Positions 1-11,029 of a stretch of 64,000 bases of DNA are shown here, one piece after another (position 1 is the stretch's first letter; the number at the start of each line of letters is the position of its first letter). The notes under the pieces were generated by a model that was not told the origin of the DNA, did no database searches, and was given only the letters and a program-made list of their open reading frames with translations. Both the position numbers and the translations under genes were made by a program. The stretch is from positions 2,610,389 to 2,674,388 of the forward strand of contig CM035309.1 of assembly GCA_002900995.3 (NCBI GenBank). Reading direction: 5' to 3'. Origin of the DNA: Ganoderma boninense (taxonomy: Eukaryota > Basidiomycota > Agaricomycetes > Polyporales > Polyporaceae).

Positions 1-231
1 AATAGGAAGGATGTCTGGGGCATACGCAACGGCACCACAATTAACACCGCTATCCACCCCACGGGTTCCTGGAAAGAGCATACCCTTTCGCTGTCCCTTG
101 TACTCAAGCGGCATTGACTCGGAGGTGGGTCTCAGTGTGCCTCTTCAAGTCCTTTGTTCAGGGAGAAGTACGCAACAAATTCACGGTGTGAGTAGCCTAT
201 CTAAGTACAAGTACACGATGTGATTGATACT
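1..231. other. Left edge, no gene seen
   Basis: Lies downstream of the RING gene, which is read on the - strand and stops at 232. I see no coding exon, RNA or repeat that I can support; short open frames here do not resemble anything. Confidence 0.4.
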
Positions 232-1323
232 CTAGTGGAACAGCGGAAGACACGATGGCGGGAAGAAGCCAGTGAACGGGTCCTCCGAGCCACGACGGGA
301 TGGCTCGTCCTGCGTGCCTGCAATGGTCTGCACAATACCCTCCATGGAGAAGTCCTTCACCGGCTTCGTACGGACGAGCAATCGGCACGTCGGGCAGGAG
401 TATTTCGGGTGTGGCGTAGCGCTGACCTCCATGATAATATCGCGTTCGATTTCGCGTTTCTGGACAGATGGGACATCGGCGCGAGCGAGGGCTCTGCGGT
501 GATGCATGGGGATGATCTTCCCCAGGTCGTATGCCCTGTGCGTGTCTATATGACGTCTATATGCAGTGTAGAACCATTGTTTGAGGCACTCAGCGCAGAA
601 GGTGTGCCCACACCCCAGCCTATGAAGGGGCGTGGGTAGATTCAGTTCCCATTTCTGTCCTCAGCTGTGGTGCGGGACGCACTTGTATGGGTTCCACATC
701 CTGCTGGCGCATATCGCACACTTGACGTGATCCTCGATCGCAGAAAACAGCTGCGTCGGTGGTCAGAGAGACGCATAGATAGAGGTAGTGCAGCACTTAC
801 TGCCTTCAGCCTCTTGTTCTCCTAAACGACTCAAGGGAACATATTGTCAAGTGACTATGGGACTCGGACAACGGACTGGATGACACACCTCAAGCTCAGT
901 CACGTTTTCCTCAGTAGCATTGGCTGCAAGGGGGTTCTTGACGGACGACTCGTCCTCATCGGAGGAGATCTCAATGATTTCAGCGCCGGGGGGCTGTGGG
1001 GCCTTCGCCTTCCGTTTCGAGCGTTGTCTGGCTGACATACGTGCAACAGCCTGCGGCCTCCGTGGAGGGCTGCCGCCATCTTCCGCATTCATGCTTGAAA
1101 CGCTGTCAGGTTGACAGGAGGACACATCAACGTCCTGCGACTCGGAGTATGGCGTAGGCGGGCGAGTACCTTGCCAGAAGCCGGAGCGAGTGGCGAGCGT
1201 TACAGCGACAATGTCGGCGATGGGCGGAGAAGCGCGGGGGCCGGCCTCGGAGACAAGAGACAATGCAGGTGTTGACGTTGAGGGATTGAGGGGACTCGAG
1301 GGAAAAGAGCTGAGGATGGCCAA
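232..1323 (-). CDS. RING-finger protein (probable E3 ubiquitin ligase), 4 exons
   Basis: Exons: 889-1323, 801-821, 683-750 and 232-619; introns are 67, 50 and 63 bp, all GT-AG. The joined frame is 304 codons including the stop (303 aa). The N-terminal ~145 residues are Ser/Pro-rich and low complexity, with a basic patch and an acidic Ser/Asp/Glu stretch (SSDEDE). A short charged helix (TELEENKRLKAL, possible coiled coil) follows, then a RING domain at about residues 160-255: CAIC, a short spacer, CGHTFCAECL, a long Tyr/His/Arg-containing loop, then CPTC. RING domains of this kind bind two zinc ions and recruit a ubiquitin-conjugating E2; no substrate can be inferred. Splicing is needed to rebuild the first half of the RING: intron 3 falls between NPYK and LGCGHTFC. 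Exon 2 is only 21 bp. The ATG at 1323 opens the only long upstream frame. The family call is firm, the biological role unknown. It looks like a host gene, not transposon cargo. Confidence 0.85.
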
Positions 1324-1725
1324 GCAACTTGAGCAGTGAGGGGATTAGCTTAAGTAGGCCGTTGGGACGGGGGTTGCCGGTTCTCTAGTTATCCACCGAT
1401 GTCCATATGTACATCCGTCGATTGCTGTGGCTGCAAATGTTGCACCGGACCACCAGGTCTAACACCAGAGCACCTTCTTTCCGACTCTGGCGCTCCGGGA
1501 GGTGACGCCGGGCGCCTCCTACCATGCTCACTGCTCTCCAGCTTCGTCTTGCGCGCACGACGATGGCGGTGAGAAGTCGACGTGTGGTTGGGCTAGGCGC
1601 CGGCGAAGCCGGGCGGACGCGGGGCTCGAGGAGCCGCTCACCCAAATAAATGTACGCTGCGCTGAGCGAGAAACTGCGGTGACACGAGCACCGCCAGCCC
1701 AAGAACAAAGGAGAGGAAGCCGGCG
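1324..1725. other. Sequence between RING gene and DIRS recombinase fragment
   Basis: About 400 bp between the start of the RING gene and the stop of the tyrosine-recombinase fragment. It probably holds the RING promoter and the downstream edge of the DIRS-like element. I did not find a matching copy of the 16.1-kb terminal repeat here, so the DIRS boundary on this side is not defined. Confidence 0.3.
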
Positions 1726-1963
1726 TTACGGCACATAGCGCGCAGCTAATCCCGCCGTGTGGGTGTTCATGACCTGCTCGAAGGCACGGATGTAGGTCTC
1801 GTAAGCAAGTGACTTCCACCTGCCACTAATGCGGACCATTTCTGACTCGACTCCTTGCCCGAGGAAGAATGATGCACCACCGATGCGGAAAGAGTGTCCA
1901 AAGGCGGTCCCAAATCCTCCCGCCGAGAGGATTCGGTTGATGATGTCCAGAGCCGCGCTCCGT
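1726..1963 (-). pseudogene. DIRS-like tyrosine recombinase, C-terminal catalytic fragment
   Basis: C-terminal part of a tyrosine recombinase. The frame reads GHSFRIGGASFFLGQGVE, then ISGRWKSLAYETYIRAF. This gives the HxxR motif, the conserved GRWKS segment and a following Tyr in the right place for the nucleophile, as in DIRS/Crypton-type recombinases that integrate circular DNA intermediates. The N-terminal part of the same protein lies at 11520-12776 on the same strand. The two are separated by the 9-kb KDZ transposon at 1972-11029, whose target duplication begins at 1964, and by about 0.5 kb of extra DNA at 11038-11519. The frame can be followed back across the KDZ insertion point: the bases just beyond the right target duplication continue the same frame. 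The enzyme is therefore inactivated by insertion. Confidence 0.75.
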
Positions 1964-1971
1964 ACCATTGG
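1964..1971. repeat. Target-site duplication, left copy (ACCATTGG)
   Basis: ACCATTGG directly precedes the left inverted repeat of the KDZ element and is repeated exactly at 11030-11037 after the right inverted repeat. Eight-bp duplications are typical of KDZ/Zisupton-type transposons. The sequence lies inside the DIRS recombinase frame. Confidence 0.9.
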
Positions 1972-2371
1972 CACCTGATCATCACATCATAGTAGTTAAT
2001 TAAACTTGGCATACACGTCAGTATGCCAAGTTACCTTGACTGCAATCCCCTCCCACCGGCCCCTACCAGTATCTCTGCAATAATTCCATCGCTTTCCTTG
2101 TGCGGTAAGGCCCCTCCCCTACCTTTTCTGGGGTGCGTCCTGCAGGCGACCTGTGTGCTTGAGTAAGCGACCGGCAATGTTCGGGACTGGCGTCCCGTAT
2201 GACATGATGTCATGCGGCACGTCTCCCCGCCACTGCCACGCGTCCCGCCCATCACCCGCCCCCGCCTCGCTGGCGCTTCCCTCCTCCTTGTCCCGCGCTC
2301 ACTGTCCTGCACAGCGAGCTCGCCCCTTCCCCCTTCCCGCCCTTCTACTGGGCCGTTTCCTTCCGCTCTTT
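1972..2371 (+). repeat. KDZ left terminal inverted repeat (~400 bp)
   Basis: Matches the reverse complement of 10629-11029 with only about five differences I could spot by eye, then diverges abruptly after the shared CCGCTCTTTT. It contains a perfect palindrome near the outer end (2003-2032) and a smaller one further in (TGACATGATGTCA, about 2200). The inner half is C/T-rich on this strand. Long open frames in it are by-products of the repeat and occur in mirror image at the other end. Confidence 0.9.
2003..2032. promoter_or_regulatory. Perfect subterminal palindrome, possible transposase binding site
   Basis: Arms AACTTGGCATAC and GTATGCCAAGTT (12 bp each, perfect) around a 6-base loop ACGTCA, starting 32 bp inside the transposon end. 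The same palindrome occurs at 10969-10998. Binding by the transposase or by the HMG-like protein is inference. Confidence 0.5.
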
Positions 2372-3024
2372 TTGCACTAAGTGCCTCTCCTCGTTCACAA
2401 TACATTCGCATTACGCCCGCTGTCCTGATATCGGACCGAGGACCACTCCCCGCCCCCCCGCCCCCGCCGCAGTCCCGCCTCCTGTCTTGAAAAGCATTAG
2501 GTAAGCTCAAGGCGTGGCCTCGGATTGGCGTCCAGACGTCTGCCAGCAAAACTGACGTTTGACAGAGCGTGAGTAAGCGTGCCGGCTCCGGCTTCGACAT
2601 CAACAGGACGGTGGCGAGATAACGATCTTAGTATCGTCCACCGTTGCACTACGCATTAGTTCCTCAAGCCTTGCCTCAAGCATTCGTTCCTCATCGTTGT
2701 GGTTAGCATGTATCAGTGGAGAATAGTTGTGCGTAGTTTACGCACTATATGGCCACCCGGTAAGTCTTCCTCTGAGAGGCTGAGACCAGGCACCCGCCCC
2801 CGATCGCACTGTCCCTCGTGCTTGCGCCACCATCCGCTAGGCGATTATCGCGCGCCTTCATACTGGACGAGAGCAATGGGGAGCGGTTGAATTGTCTCCC
2901 AGGTCTGATGGAAATGTCTTATAATTTAGAAGATTGTTATCTTCAATGCCTGCGCTGGAATACAAAAAGTCGGCGGCGGCTGCAGCAGCGCCGTTGTAGA
3001 ACTCCAGCAGCGCAGAAGGCAAGC

Positions 3025-6000
3025 ATGACGGGGAGGCGAGCAAAGATTTCGCGGCACGTGAACGTCGCGTCGCTGGTGTTCCAGCCCGGTTCAGCTGCGC
3101 CTTCCATCAAGAACCGGAGGTTCAGTATTAAGGGCATTGTCGAGGAGCGTGAGAAGGCACAAGCGCGCTTCAACGCGATGAGTTCAGGTACGTAGCCAAT
3201 CAACAGCCGTGGTCCGTTCCTGAATGATCTCTGCAGGCCTCGGGCGCGAAAACCGAGCCACCCTTGCTGCCGTTCGGAACGGGGGTGAGCCGGATGACGC
3301 CAACAGTAACAACCAGGGCGACGAGAGCAGGGACGTACCCATGGTAGATGACTTACAGCCGCTCGACGATGGGCTAGCGTTCCAGTCCACGACGTCCACA
3401 ACGGACAGAGGTCTCGAGGATGAGGATGACGCGTGGGAAGATGATCCCGAAGACGAGTCAATTTCATTCGCGATTCGCGATCTCGTTGATGCCCAGTAAG
3501 TGGCATTGCCATCGTAATCACCATCAACTCACGCGAAAATACCCTCCGCAGCACAAGTGTTAGGATTACCAGAGACCGGAGGACATGGGCGCAGCGGCTC
3601 CGGGCCATGGACGAGAACTGGAAGCCTAAGATACCGCTCCTTGTAAATGCGTACCTGCGTTGGAAGCACCCGGGTCACATTGGGGCCGAACCTCCGGTCG
3701 CGGTCTCGGAGGCCACCATCGACGTCATCGACATATACACCTGTGCGACGTCCGCGACGATCCCAATCTACGGCGATCAAACGTTTGCCGAGGCACTCGT
3801 CCAAGCCGGCTATCTAGGCACCACGCCCATGCTCCCGACTCTTGCAATCTCCCTCAAAACCCTGGAGTTGTTCCGCGTCATTCGCTTGTTCAAAGCATCG
3901 TTCAGCGTGGAGGCATATGCGAAGATGATATGTCACATGTACTATGTGAGTACTCCAGTGATACTGATACTGTTGAGCTAAATAGAAACTCACCCTGGGC
4001 AGGTTCCATACCGGCGCCACTATCGCACCAATCTTGCGGACACGTTCGACATCTACTTGACAATACAGCAACGCGTTGAAGATCAGCTGATGGCAGAGCT
4101 AGGCCGCGGTGATCCCGACTGGCGGCCAGTCCATGGCTGTCCCGCGTGCTCGTATCAGGTGCATGTCGATCGGATCGGATCTCGGCTGGCGGAACTGACA
4201 CTTCTCCAGGTGCAAGGCGAGGAGGAGCCTGCCTGGGACCGTATGTTGGTGTTGGACGGGAACAACTCTTTGAAGCGGATGGGAATGACCGGCGGTCGCT
4301 CCGTCGGCGATGAGAGGATCTTCCACAGCGACTACTACCTCCCGCGGGAGTATGTGAATTCGTTTGCGCACAAGGTGAAGGCGCGCCAGGCACAAGCCAA
4401 GCCCGATCTCCCCGACTCGGATCACGATGACAGCGCCGACGAGGGTGGTCCAGACGCGGACCCAGGAGCCTACCCGACCGACGGCTCGACGCGCGGACCT
4501 TGCGCATCGCACTGGAAGGCCGCTGCCTCAGACGATTCGAAGCGTATGTGGGGAATGTTCGAGGAGACCGGTATCTTTGCGTCTGCTTGCCGGCACGCCC
4601 TCATCCTCTGGCTGGTTGACATGGTCCGCAGTGGGGAGCTGTAAGTCAATTACTCTCATCGCTTATCATCGGCTAATGTCCTAAATTTAACAGTGCCAAG
4701 TACCCCCTAGCGATCGTCTCAACCGTCCTCGAGAAGATCGCCGGCAAGAAGCTTATTGGATACGACATCGGCTGCGCGTTCGGAGAGACGGTCTTACACA
4801 GTCGGCTCAAGGAGACATTTGAGGCGAGTGGTTCTCGCTTCTGCGTGAACGCCTTCCATGGCTATTCGCACTCGTACGACTGCCAAGTCCAGCATCACCC
4901 CAACGTCATTGATGGGATCGGGCTGGAGGAGCTCGAAACTCTCGAACACATCTTCAGCGCCTCCAACCAGCTCGCCCCCGTCATCCGGTTTGCATCTCCA
5001 TACCGCCGTCTGTCTTTCATCCACGCCTTCTTCCGCCAATGGGATCACGAGAAGTACTCGAATATTTGTTTATTCCTCTACAACAACTACGTACAGGCGC
5101 TCAACATCATTGAGAAGAACACCGAGCTTGTCGCTACAACACTCCGCGAACTCGGCATCACTTCGGATCAGTTAGCCGAGTACGATCGGGAGGAACACAA
5201 GTTCTTCTGTAACCTGAAGGACGAGGACAATGGCAATCTCTGGGCTGTAGTTTATGTCGAAACCTTACAGGCTTTGAGACATGCTAGGTAAGCTCATGAC
5301 TAACATTCTAGATTTTTTTCCTCACGCCCATGGCACCTGTTATGTAGGGAAGAGCTGTTGGACACTTCTGCGTGATTTCAGAACCGCGCTCCTCGGGATG
5401 CCGAAGGGGCGGTGGCGCTCACGTTCCTGGCTCCGCAGACAACCGGGTCAGACTATGCCGGCGATCTCTCAGCAACTCGCCGGCTCGAACGATCGCGTCG
5501 CGTGCTAGTTGAGCGCGTTGATCGACTCGCTGCGGAGGCGATCGCAATCGAAGATGAGTTCGACATACGTCTCAGGTGGCAGCCCGAGGACCAGCAATAC
5601 ATGAAGACTGTAGAATACATCAACAACCGCCGCTACCACCGCGCACTTGGGAAAGTGCAGCGTCTCGTGATACAGCGTTTATTCGAGCTACATCGCTTGA
5701 ACCTTGCGCAGACAGGTAAGTCGTACTCCCTTGTGCTGGTATCCGAGCGGCACCGCTGACGTCATATTTTATTCCGTGGACAATAGGCTATAAGGCCCGT
5801 ACCCACCTCGCAAAGAGCCTGCAGAGGCGATGCAAGGCAATCCGTAACGCTGTTAAAGCGTACAATGCCGCTGCATCGGAAATGAAACCTCCGCGGCCAC
5901 CTCTCGACTGGGACTGAGTCTCCCACTACTCGTTCTTGGAGGAGTTCCCTTTGTTGCAGGAGACGCGAAGCGAGGTACTGGAAAAGCCTTGGACGCGCCT

Positions 6001-6457
6001 GGAAGTACGCGCGGTGATCCGGTTGGCACGGCGGTTAGATCGCGCCCACGAAGAGATAAAGAATGCCAATCGCGAAATTCGTCGCATGCACACCTGGATC
6101 AGAGACGAGGAGATCCTCTTCCGCAAAGTCGCAGACAAACTGCACGCGGAGAAGAATTCGTTATATGGCACGTTCAATGAGTACTGCAAGCATCGCCGGG
6201 CGGCGAACGCCCGCAATCTGGCTTATATCCAACATATCTATGGCCTGAAGGGCTTTACGGGGGTCGGAGCGCCCGGGAATCATGTCAATGCCCCGGCCTC
6301 AGATGCGGCGCCGATCGTCGCTCTGGACGCCTCTGAGGCCGCCGAGGCACAGAACGTGTGGCAGGAGCTGTCGGAAGCCACGGACATTCAGGAGGATGAC
6401 GGGACGGCGGGGGAAGTGTCAGCAATAATCGACTACCTAGCTAGCTTACGAACGTAA
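3025..6457 (+). pseudogene. KDZ transposase with CxC1-like N-terminus; two in-frame TGA codons
   Basis: Seven exons: 3025-3187, 3237-3495, 3552-3945, 4003-4640, 4694-5287, 5348-5715, 5787-6457. All introns are GT-AG, 48-71 bp. The joined frame is 1,029 codons. The N-terminal third has the CxC1-type pattern (RRTWAQRLRAMDENW near residue 150, then a cysteine pair HGCPAC around 320). The DDE-type core follows: VLDGNNSLKRM (~355, first catalytic Asp), YDIGCAFGET (~507, second Asp), NVIDGIGLEELETLEHIFS (~560-580, candidate catalytic Glu and typical KDZ signature). The C-terminal third is helical and charged, probably coiled coil. TGA occurs in frame at 5373-5375 (codon 692) and 5915-5917 (codon 849), each followed by KDZ-like sequence. 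Both could come from CGA by C-to-T change at a CpG. Without readthrough the product would be 691 aa and keep the catalytic core. Start chosen at MTGRRAKISRHV, the likely family N-terminus; an upstream in-frame ATG exists. Confidence 0.85.
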
Positions 6458-6612
6458 ATCGACAGTTCCACTTGTGCACAGCGTTGTCCCCTGCTACGTT
6501 TTCGAATAACAGCCAGCCCTCGGACAATCAAACACTTTGGTGTTTACTTTAAGTATTTCCTAGCATCGTTCAATTACATCCAACCTTTTCTACCCCCTCA
6601 AACCCTCAGACA

Positions 6613-7948
6613 ATGACGACAGGACATATGTTATGTTCGAGGCGTCCGTTTTTGGAAGGAGACTTGCCGCGTCTAGCAGCGTCTCACGGCGTCTACCTGG
6701 TGGCTCTCCTCTGCCGCGACCTCTCGATTACGATCGACTGCTTGTGCCCAATGTCCGCCAGTACCAACATGCCCGATGCCTGTGAAGGGCCTTTCGTCGT
6801 CATTTTAGGTCAAGGCGATTGCGCAATCCTCAGCCGCAGGTGAGACTTCCAGCCACATGTGAGCCACGGCTTCTTCGCTAACCTTCCGATAGGCCCCCAA
6901 ATATCGGCTTGTCCCCCTTCTCAGGCCTGCTTCCCATCGTGGTCTCGTGTGCCCATCGCGAGCATGCCGAGGCCATCATGGAGCTGAACGGCAAGCTCCT
7001 GGGCTTCGATTCCTGGGATGCGCATTCCCTCGCCTACGCGGTTCAGGAGAGCGACCTGGACATCCCCAACAACTCTGGCTTCAAGATTTATGTCATTCGG
7101 AAGGGCATTGCGGGGACGGAGACAGGGGTCTGGGTCGGGTTCGAGTGGTATGTCGTTGCTGTCGCCCTCTCATGTTTTCCGATCTGACTTAGTTGCTGTC
7201 AGGGAAACCATCAAACATAACATCGGCGAGGATCTCAAGGGCAAAGAATTCACGGGCAAGTCAGTGGACGCGAAGGAAGCTATCATTTACATGCTCAACA
7301 AACGTAACTACAACTTTCCCCTCCGCGCCGCGGGGGCGCGCATCGCCCGTCCGACGCATCCCATTCCCACTCGCGCCCAGAACCGCCCTCCCTTCCCAGC
7401 CGTGGCCCCTCGTGCCAACCCGATTGCTGCGTCGCCTTCGAAGCCCGGAAGGTCGCCCAGCCAGGTCAAGGTGCCGCCGCGCGATCCATCGCCAAGCAGC
7501 GATGAATCGTTCGTGTCTGTGGGAAGCGACGATGAGGGTCTTGACAACGGTGCGTGAACCCAGACTGCCCCGCCCATTGAAGTGTCTCGCTCACACACCC
7601 TTTGCAGCTCTTGCGTCTGTGGACATCTCGCGGCACAGTGGCTCGTCGTCCGGGCGTGAAGATGCCCTTGTGCTCCAGGTCCTCGCGTGCATCATCACGC
7701 CGCCGGCAAGCATGACCCCGGCTGACGGCAACGTTTTCCGCTTTCCCATCTCTTTTGGCGAGGAAGCTGATCGATTTTTGATGCGGAAGGGTATGAGCGA
7801 GGGAGAGCTTTGGAAGCTCTTGCAGGTCCGCGTGCATGCACACAATGTGGACAGCTTTGTCCACCACCTCGGGCACGTCTTGGCGCACAAATTGGTGACG
7901 GGGGAAGCTGAAATTTTGTGGTCCATGATTAAATTTCCTTGTATCTAG
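6613..7948 (+). CDS. KDZ-element cargo protein of unknown function, 389 aa
   Basis: Four exons: 6613-6839, 6893-7147, 7203-7549, 7608-7948, giving 390 codons with no internal stop. I do not recognise a domain. The first ~190 residues look like a compact globular part (hydrophobic N-terminus with LVALLCRDLSITIDCLC, then GPFVVILGQGDCAIL and VVSCAHREHAEAIMELNGKLLGF). The middle (about 200-275) is low complexity, Pro/Ala/Arg-rich, ending in an acidic Ser stretch. The C-terminal ~110 residues are again folded-looking (LVLQVLACIITPPA, then FRFPISFGEEADRFL, with several His near the end). It sits between the transposase and the HMG-like gene, all on the same strand and inside the terminal repeats, so it travels with the transposon. 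The clean frame across three introns argues that it was under selection until recently. Confidence 0.65.
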
Positions 7949-8141
7949 TGTTGAACATGTATCCCGGTGGAGGAATTGAAGTGATGCTGCCTTCCAAGGC
8001 CTGATCACGTGAGAATAGTTTGTATTTGTTGATACTCTTTGTTGAGGCCTGGGTGCAGGGAAAAGCCTGCCTGCTCACGCTCCCACACAAGCTGCTTCCT
8101 TTTCCCACCCGCACGCTTCTATTCCCGCTGTACCACCCTCC

Positions 8142-9991
8142 ATGCCGTCATCCTCCAACATAGACCAGCTTCTCAAGAAGCTCGCGCGCCCTGCCGAGAA
8201 GGTCAGCACGAAACGCGTCAAACAGCCGTGGCGCACGCGCAAGAGCCGCAAGGCTGGTGTCAAGCTTACCGAGGCCGAGCGCAAGGAGTTGAAGGACAAA
8301 CGCGAGGCCAAGCGCGACGCGCTCGAGGACGCGCTCACTACGGCGCGAGAGACAATGTACAAGTACGCCGAGGCCATGAGCGAGGAGTTCGGCCACGCCC
8401 ACCAGCCGGACTATTACTACGCCCTTATCATGCAGCGCCCCAAGCTGAAGATCAAGCCCCGCAAGATATCGAGCTGGAACGCCTTTGTGAGCAAAGAGAC
8501 GAAGGAGCTCAATGATGGTATGTTGTATGCTTCCTTAACGGCTAACGTTTCCGGCCACGCTAACGCGCAGTTCTCAGGGCTCGACCTCGGGACCAAGAAG
8601 CGAGTGTCCAGCCACATGAAAGAGCTCTCGGAGCGCTGGCAGAACATGTCAAAGGAAGAGCGGGAGGAGTACAACGACGGCGTGGAAGAGCTCACCGAAC
8701 GCCGCACCAATCAGAAAGAGGGTGTCCAGAACGTTCTCATCAACTCGTTCCACGATGCCCGTGCGACCCTCGCCAAAATCCAGCAGGAGGTATGTTTTTT
8801 GTCCCTTTTCTCCAACGCATGTCTGATATTCCCACAGCTCCAATTCCTCGTCGCCCGCACCCAGATGCGCATCATTACCATCGCCGTGCGCCCAACCTTG
8901 GACGCCTACAACGCGCCCTTCGTCTTCTGCAGCGACCCCCGCGTGTCGTTGTACTTTGAGACCCTGACGAAGAAGACAGTGCTGGAGCTTGCAATCGGCT
9001 TGGAGGGCTTCTGCATTTCTGGCGTGACCTGTAAGTCTTCTCTTGCTGCAATATGTTTTTAGCTTATGATTGATCGCGTCCTCGGCAGCACTCACGCAGA
9101 ACCATCGCGAAGAACTGCGCGACTGGAAGGCGAAGACCGCCGATTTGATTCTGCGGTGCCTGCGTACGTCCCATATCGCTGCCTGCTTCCTGACCAATAA
9201 CTGACCGCTATTTGTTTTCAGAGGAAGCGGCCTCCGGTCGGGGGCATCCCACGAAGATGTTTTACATCAACTTCGAGGGCCACATCACCGCCAAGTTCGG
9301 TGTCGTCCTCGAGAAGTGGCCCATCCAGAAGTTCGTGCCCCCCGGCAGCCTTAGCTCCATCCCCACCATCGGCATCATCTACCGCGCATTCGAGACTGGG
9401 GTCGCGCGCTTCCGCAGGCTCACTGATGATGAGTGGGCAGCCTGGCTTCAAGACCACCACGCCGGTTGCGCGGCGCCCACCGTCACCACGAGGAACTTGC
9501 TCCTGCTCGAGGCAGGGAGCGAGTCCTCGCCCGAGGATTCCGGTAGCCCCTCCTCCCCCGAGCCGACTACCGCATCGGCGCCCCCCACTGCCGAGCCGAC
9601 TACCACGATCGCGCCCTCCTCAGCTGCGGACCCGTCCGTCGCGTCCACCTCCTCAACTACCGAGTTGCCGGGTAATGCACCGCCGCCCGGTGCTACCGCG
9701 CCCGCCACAGGGTGTGCCCCCGCTGCTCCTCTGTCTGCTATGCAGTCTGCAGTGTTGAGCGCGGGCACTGCGGGCGCACGGGGCCAGAAGCGCACGATTG
9801 CGGAGGTGAATGGCGATGCGGACCAGCCTTCTAGCCTCTTTGTCAACAACTTCGTTGGCGCTGACGGCTTGGTTGTAATCACGAAGAAGCCGCGCAAAAA
9901 GCGCTCTGATGCGGGCGTAAAGAGGGGCCCCCGCAAGAACCGCACGCAAGACACTCCCTCGACGCCGCCCGCGCCCGCCGCGACAGCTTAG
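8142..9991 (+). CDS. KDZ-element cargo: HMG-box-like DNA-binding protein, 541 aa
   Basis: Five exons: 8142-8517, 8578-8789, 8838-9030, 9089-9163, 9222-9991; 542 codons, no internal stop. Residues ~20-70 are strongly basic and charged, probably helical. Residues ~108-165 resemble an HMG box: KISSWNAFVSKETKEL, then HMKELSERWQNMSKEERE, with Trp/Phe in helix 1 and the ELxxRWxxMSxEEREEY pattern of helix 2. HMG boxes bend DNA and often assist recombination complexes. The middle (~200-370) is a folded-looking region with MFYINFEGHITAKFGVVLEKW. The tail is Ser/Thr/Pro/Ala-rich and ends in basic clusters (KKPRKKRS, RGPRKNR) that look like nuclear localisation signals. The intron 1 acceptor was set at 8577 because it alone keeps the frame. 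A role as accessory factor for transposition or as regulator is inference. Confidence 0.65.
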
Positions 9992-10628
9992 AGATCCCGC
10001 CCATCGTCCTTGTTCCCACACTGGGTGCATCCGGTTTTCTAGTACAGTACTCACCTGTATATTTTACAGTAGGGACTGTACATAAAGTAATGTTTTGTGC
10101 CATGTTTGTGAGCGGGTATGCTCCCCACAGTGTGTTCTCCTGGTGGAGGGACTTAGGTTTAGATTTCCTGCGTGATGTCAGCGTTGCTGACAGGACATAC
10201 TGTCAGGCATGGTGCGCTGCCACGGTGCTGCCACTCCGCGCCTTCCGGCCTAGACCGCCATGGTGCGAGGTTCCCGCCTCTTCCACCTTACCCTCCTCCC
10301 TGTTCACTCGCCACATAGATGCATGGTGTATCGCTTTGGGTCCTTAGCAAATGTATGATGCTTGTGACAGAGGGCACTGACTGCTTTGCAGTCCCCTGGT
10401 GTCGTGCATGGCGCGAGATCGTGCATCTCGGCAAATCTGGTGGCAGCTGTCTCGGCAATCCCATCCAGCTGACGTCTTCCGTCTTCGACAGGCTTAGCTA
10501 ATGCACTGCTTCATACCGCTGGTGGGGCGGGGGCGGGGGCACGGGCGCGGGCAGGGGTTGGTCTTTGTATCGGGCACATTGTGTATGCAATACGATTGTA
10601 TTGCAGACAGTAACGTTTACACGTCGGG
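9992..10628. other. KDZ internal non-coding segment before right inverted repeat
   Basis: Downstream of the HMG-like gene. It contains the probable 3' end of that transcript (AT-rich CTGTATATTTTACAG near 10055). Short open frames here have no recognisable content. Confidence 0.4.
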
Positions 10629-11029
10629 AAAAGAGCGGAGGGAAACGGCCCAGTAGAAGGGCGGGAAGGGGGAAGGGGCGAGCTCGCTGTGCAGGACAGT
10701 GAGCACGGGACAAGGAGGAGGGAAGCGCCAGCGAGGCGGGGGCGGGTGATGGGCGGGACGCGTGGCAGTGGCAGGGAGACGCGCCGCATGACATCATGTC
10801 ATACGGGACGCCAGTCCCGAACATTGCCGGTCGCTTACTCAAGCACACAGGTCGCCTGCAGGACGCACCCCGGAAAAGGTAGGGGAGGGGCCTTACCGCA
10901 CAAGGAAAGCGATGGAATTATTGCAGAGATACTGGTAGGGGCCGGTGGGAGGGGATTGCAGTCAAGGTAACTTGGCATACTGACGTGTATGCCAAGTTTA
11001 ATTAACTACTATGATGTGATGATCAGGTG
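10629..11029 (-). repeat. KDZ right terminal inverted repeat (~400 bp)
   Basis: Reverse complement of 1972-2371 with a handful of substitutions. It carries the same subterminal palindrome at 10969-10998. It ends exactly at the second copy of ACCATTGG (11030-11037). Confidence 0.9.

Larger units (their letters stand above)
1972..11029 (+). mobile_element. Complete KDZ (Kyakuja-Dileera-Zisupton) DNA transposon, 9,058 bp
   Basis: The element is bounded by ~400-bp near-identical inverted repeats (1972-2371 and 10629-11029, both starting CACCTGATCATCACATCATA) and a perfect 8-bp duplication ACCATTGG. It holds three + strand genes in order: the KDZ transposase with a CxC1-type N-terminus (3025-6457), an unknown protein (6613-7948) and an HMG-box-like protein (8142-9991). 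KDZ transposases are DDE enzymes expanded in basidiomycetes. The element interrupts the tyrosine-recombinase gene of a DIRS-like retroelement, so it is the younger insertion. The near-identical repeats and intact duplication point to fairly recent transposition, but the transposase has two in-frame TGA codons, so this copy may now depend on another copy in the genome. Confidence 0.9.

Noticed and set aside
2153..2490. Open frames in the KDZ left inverted repeat
   Set aside because: They occur in mirror image at 10498-10848 because the inverted repeat is duplicated; no protein family, C/T-rich composition.
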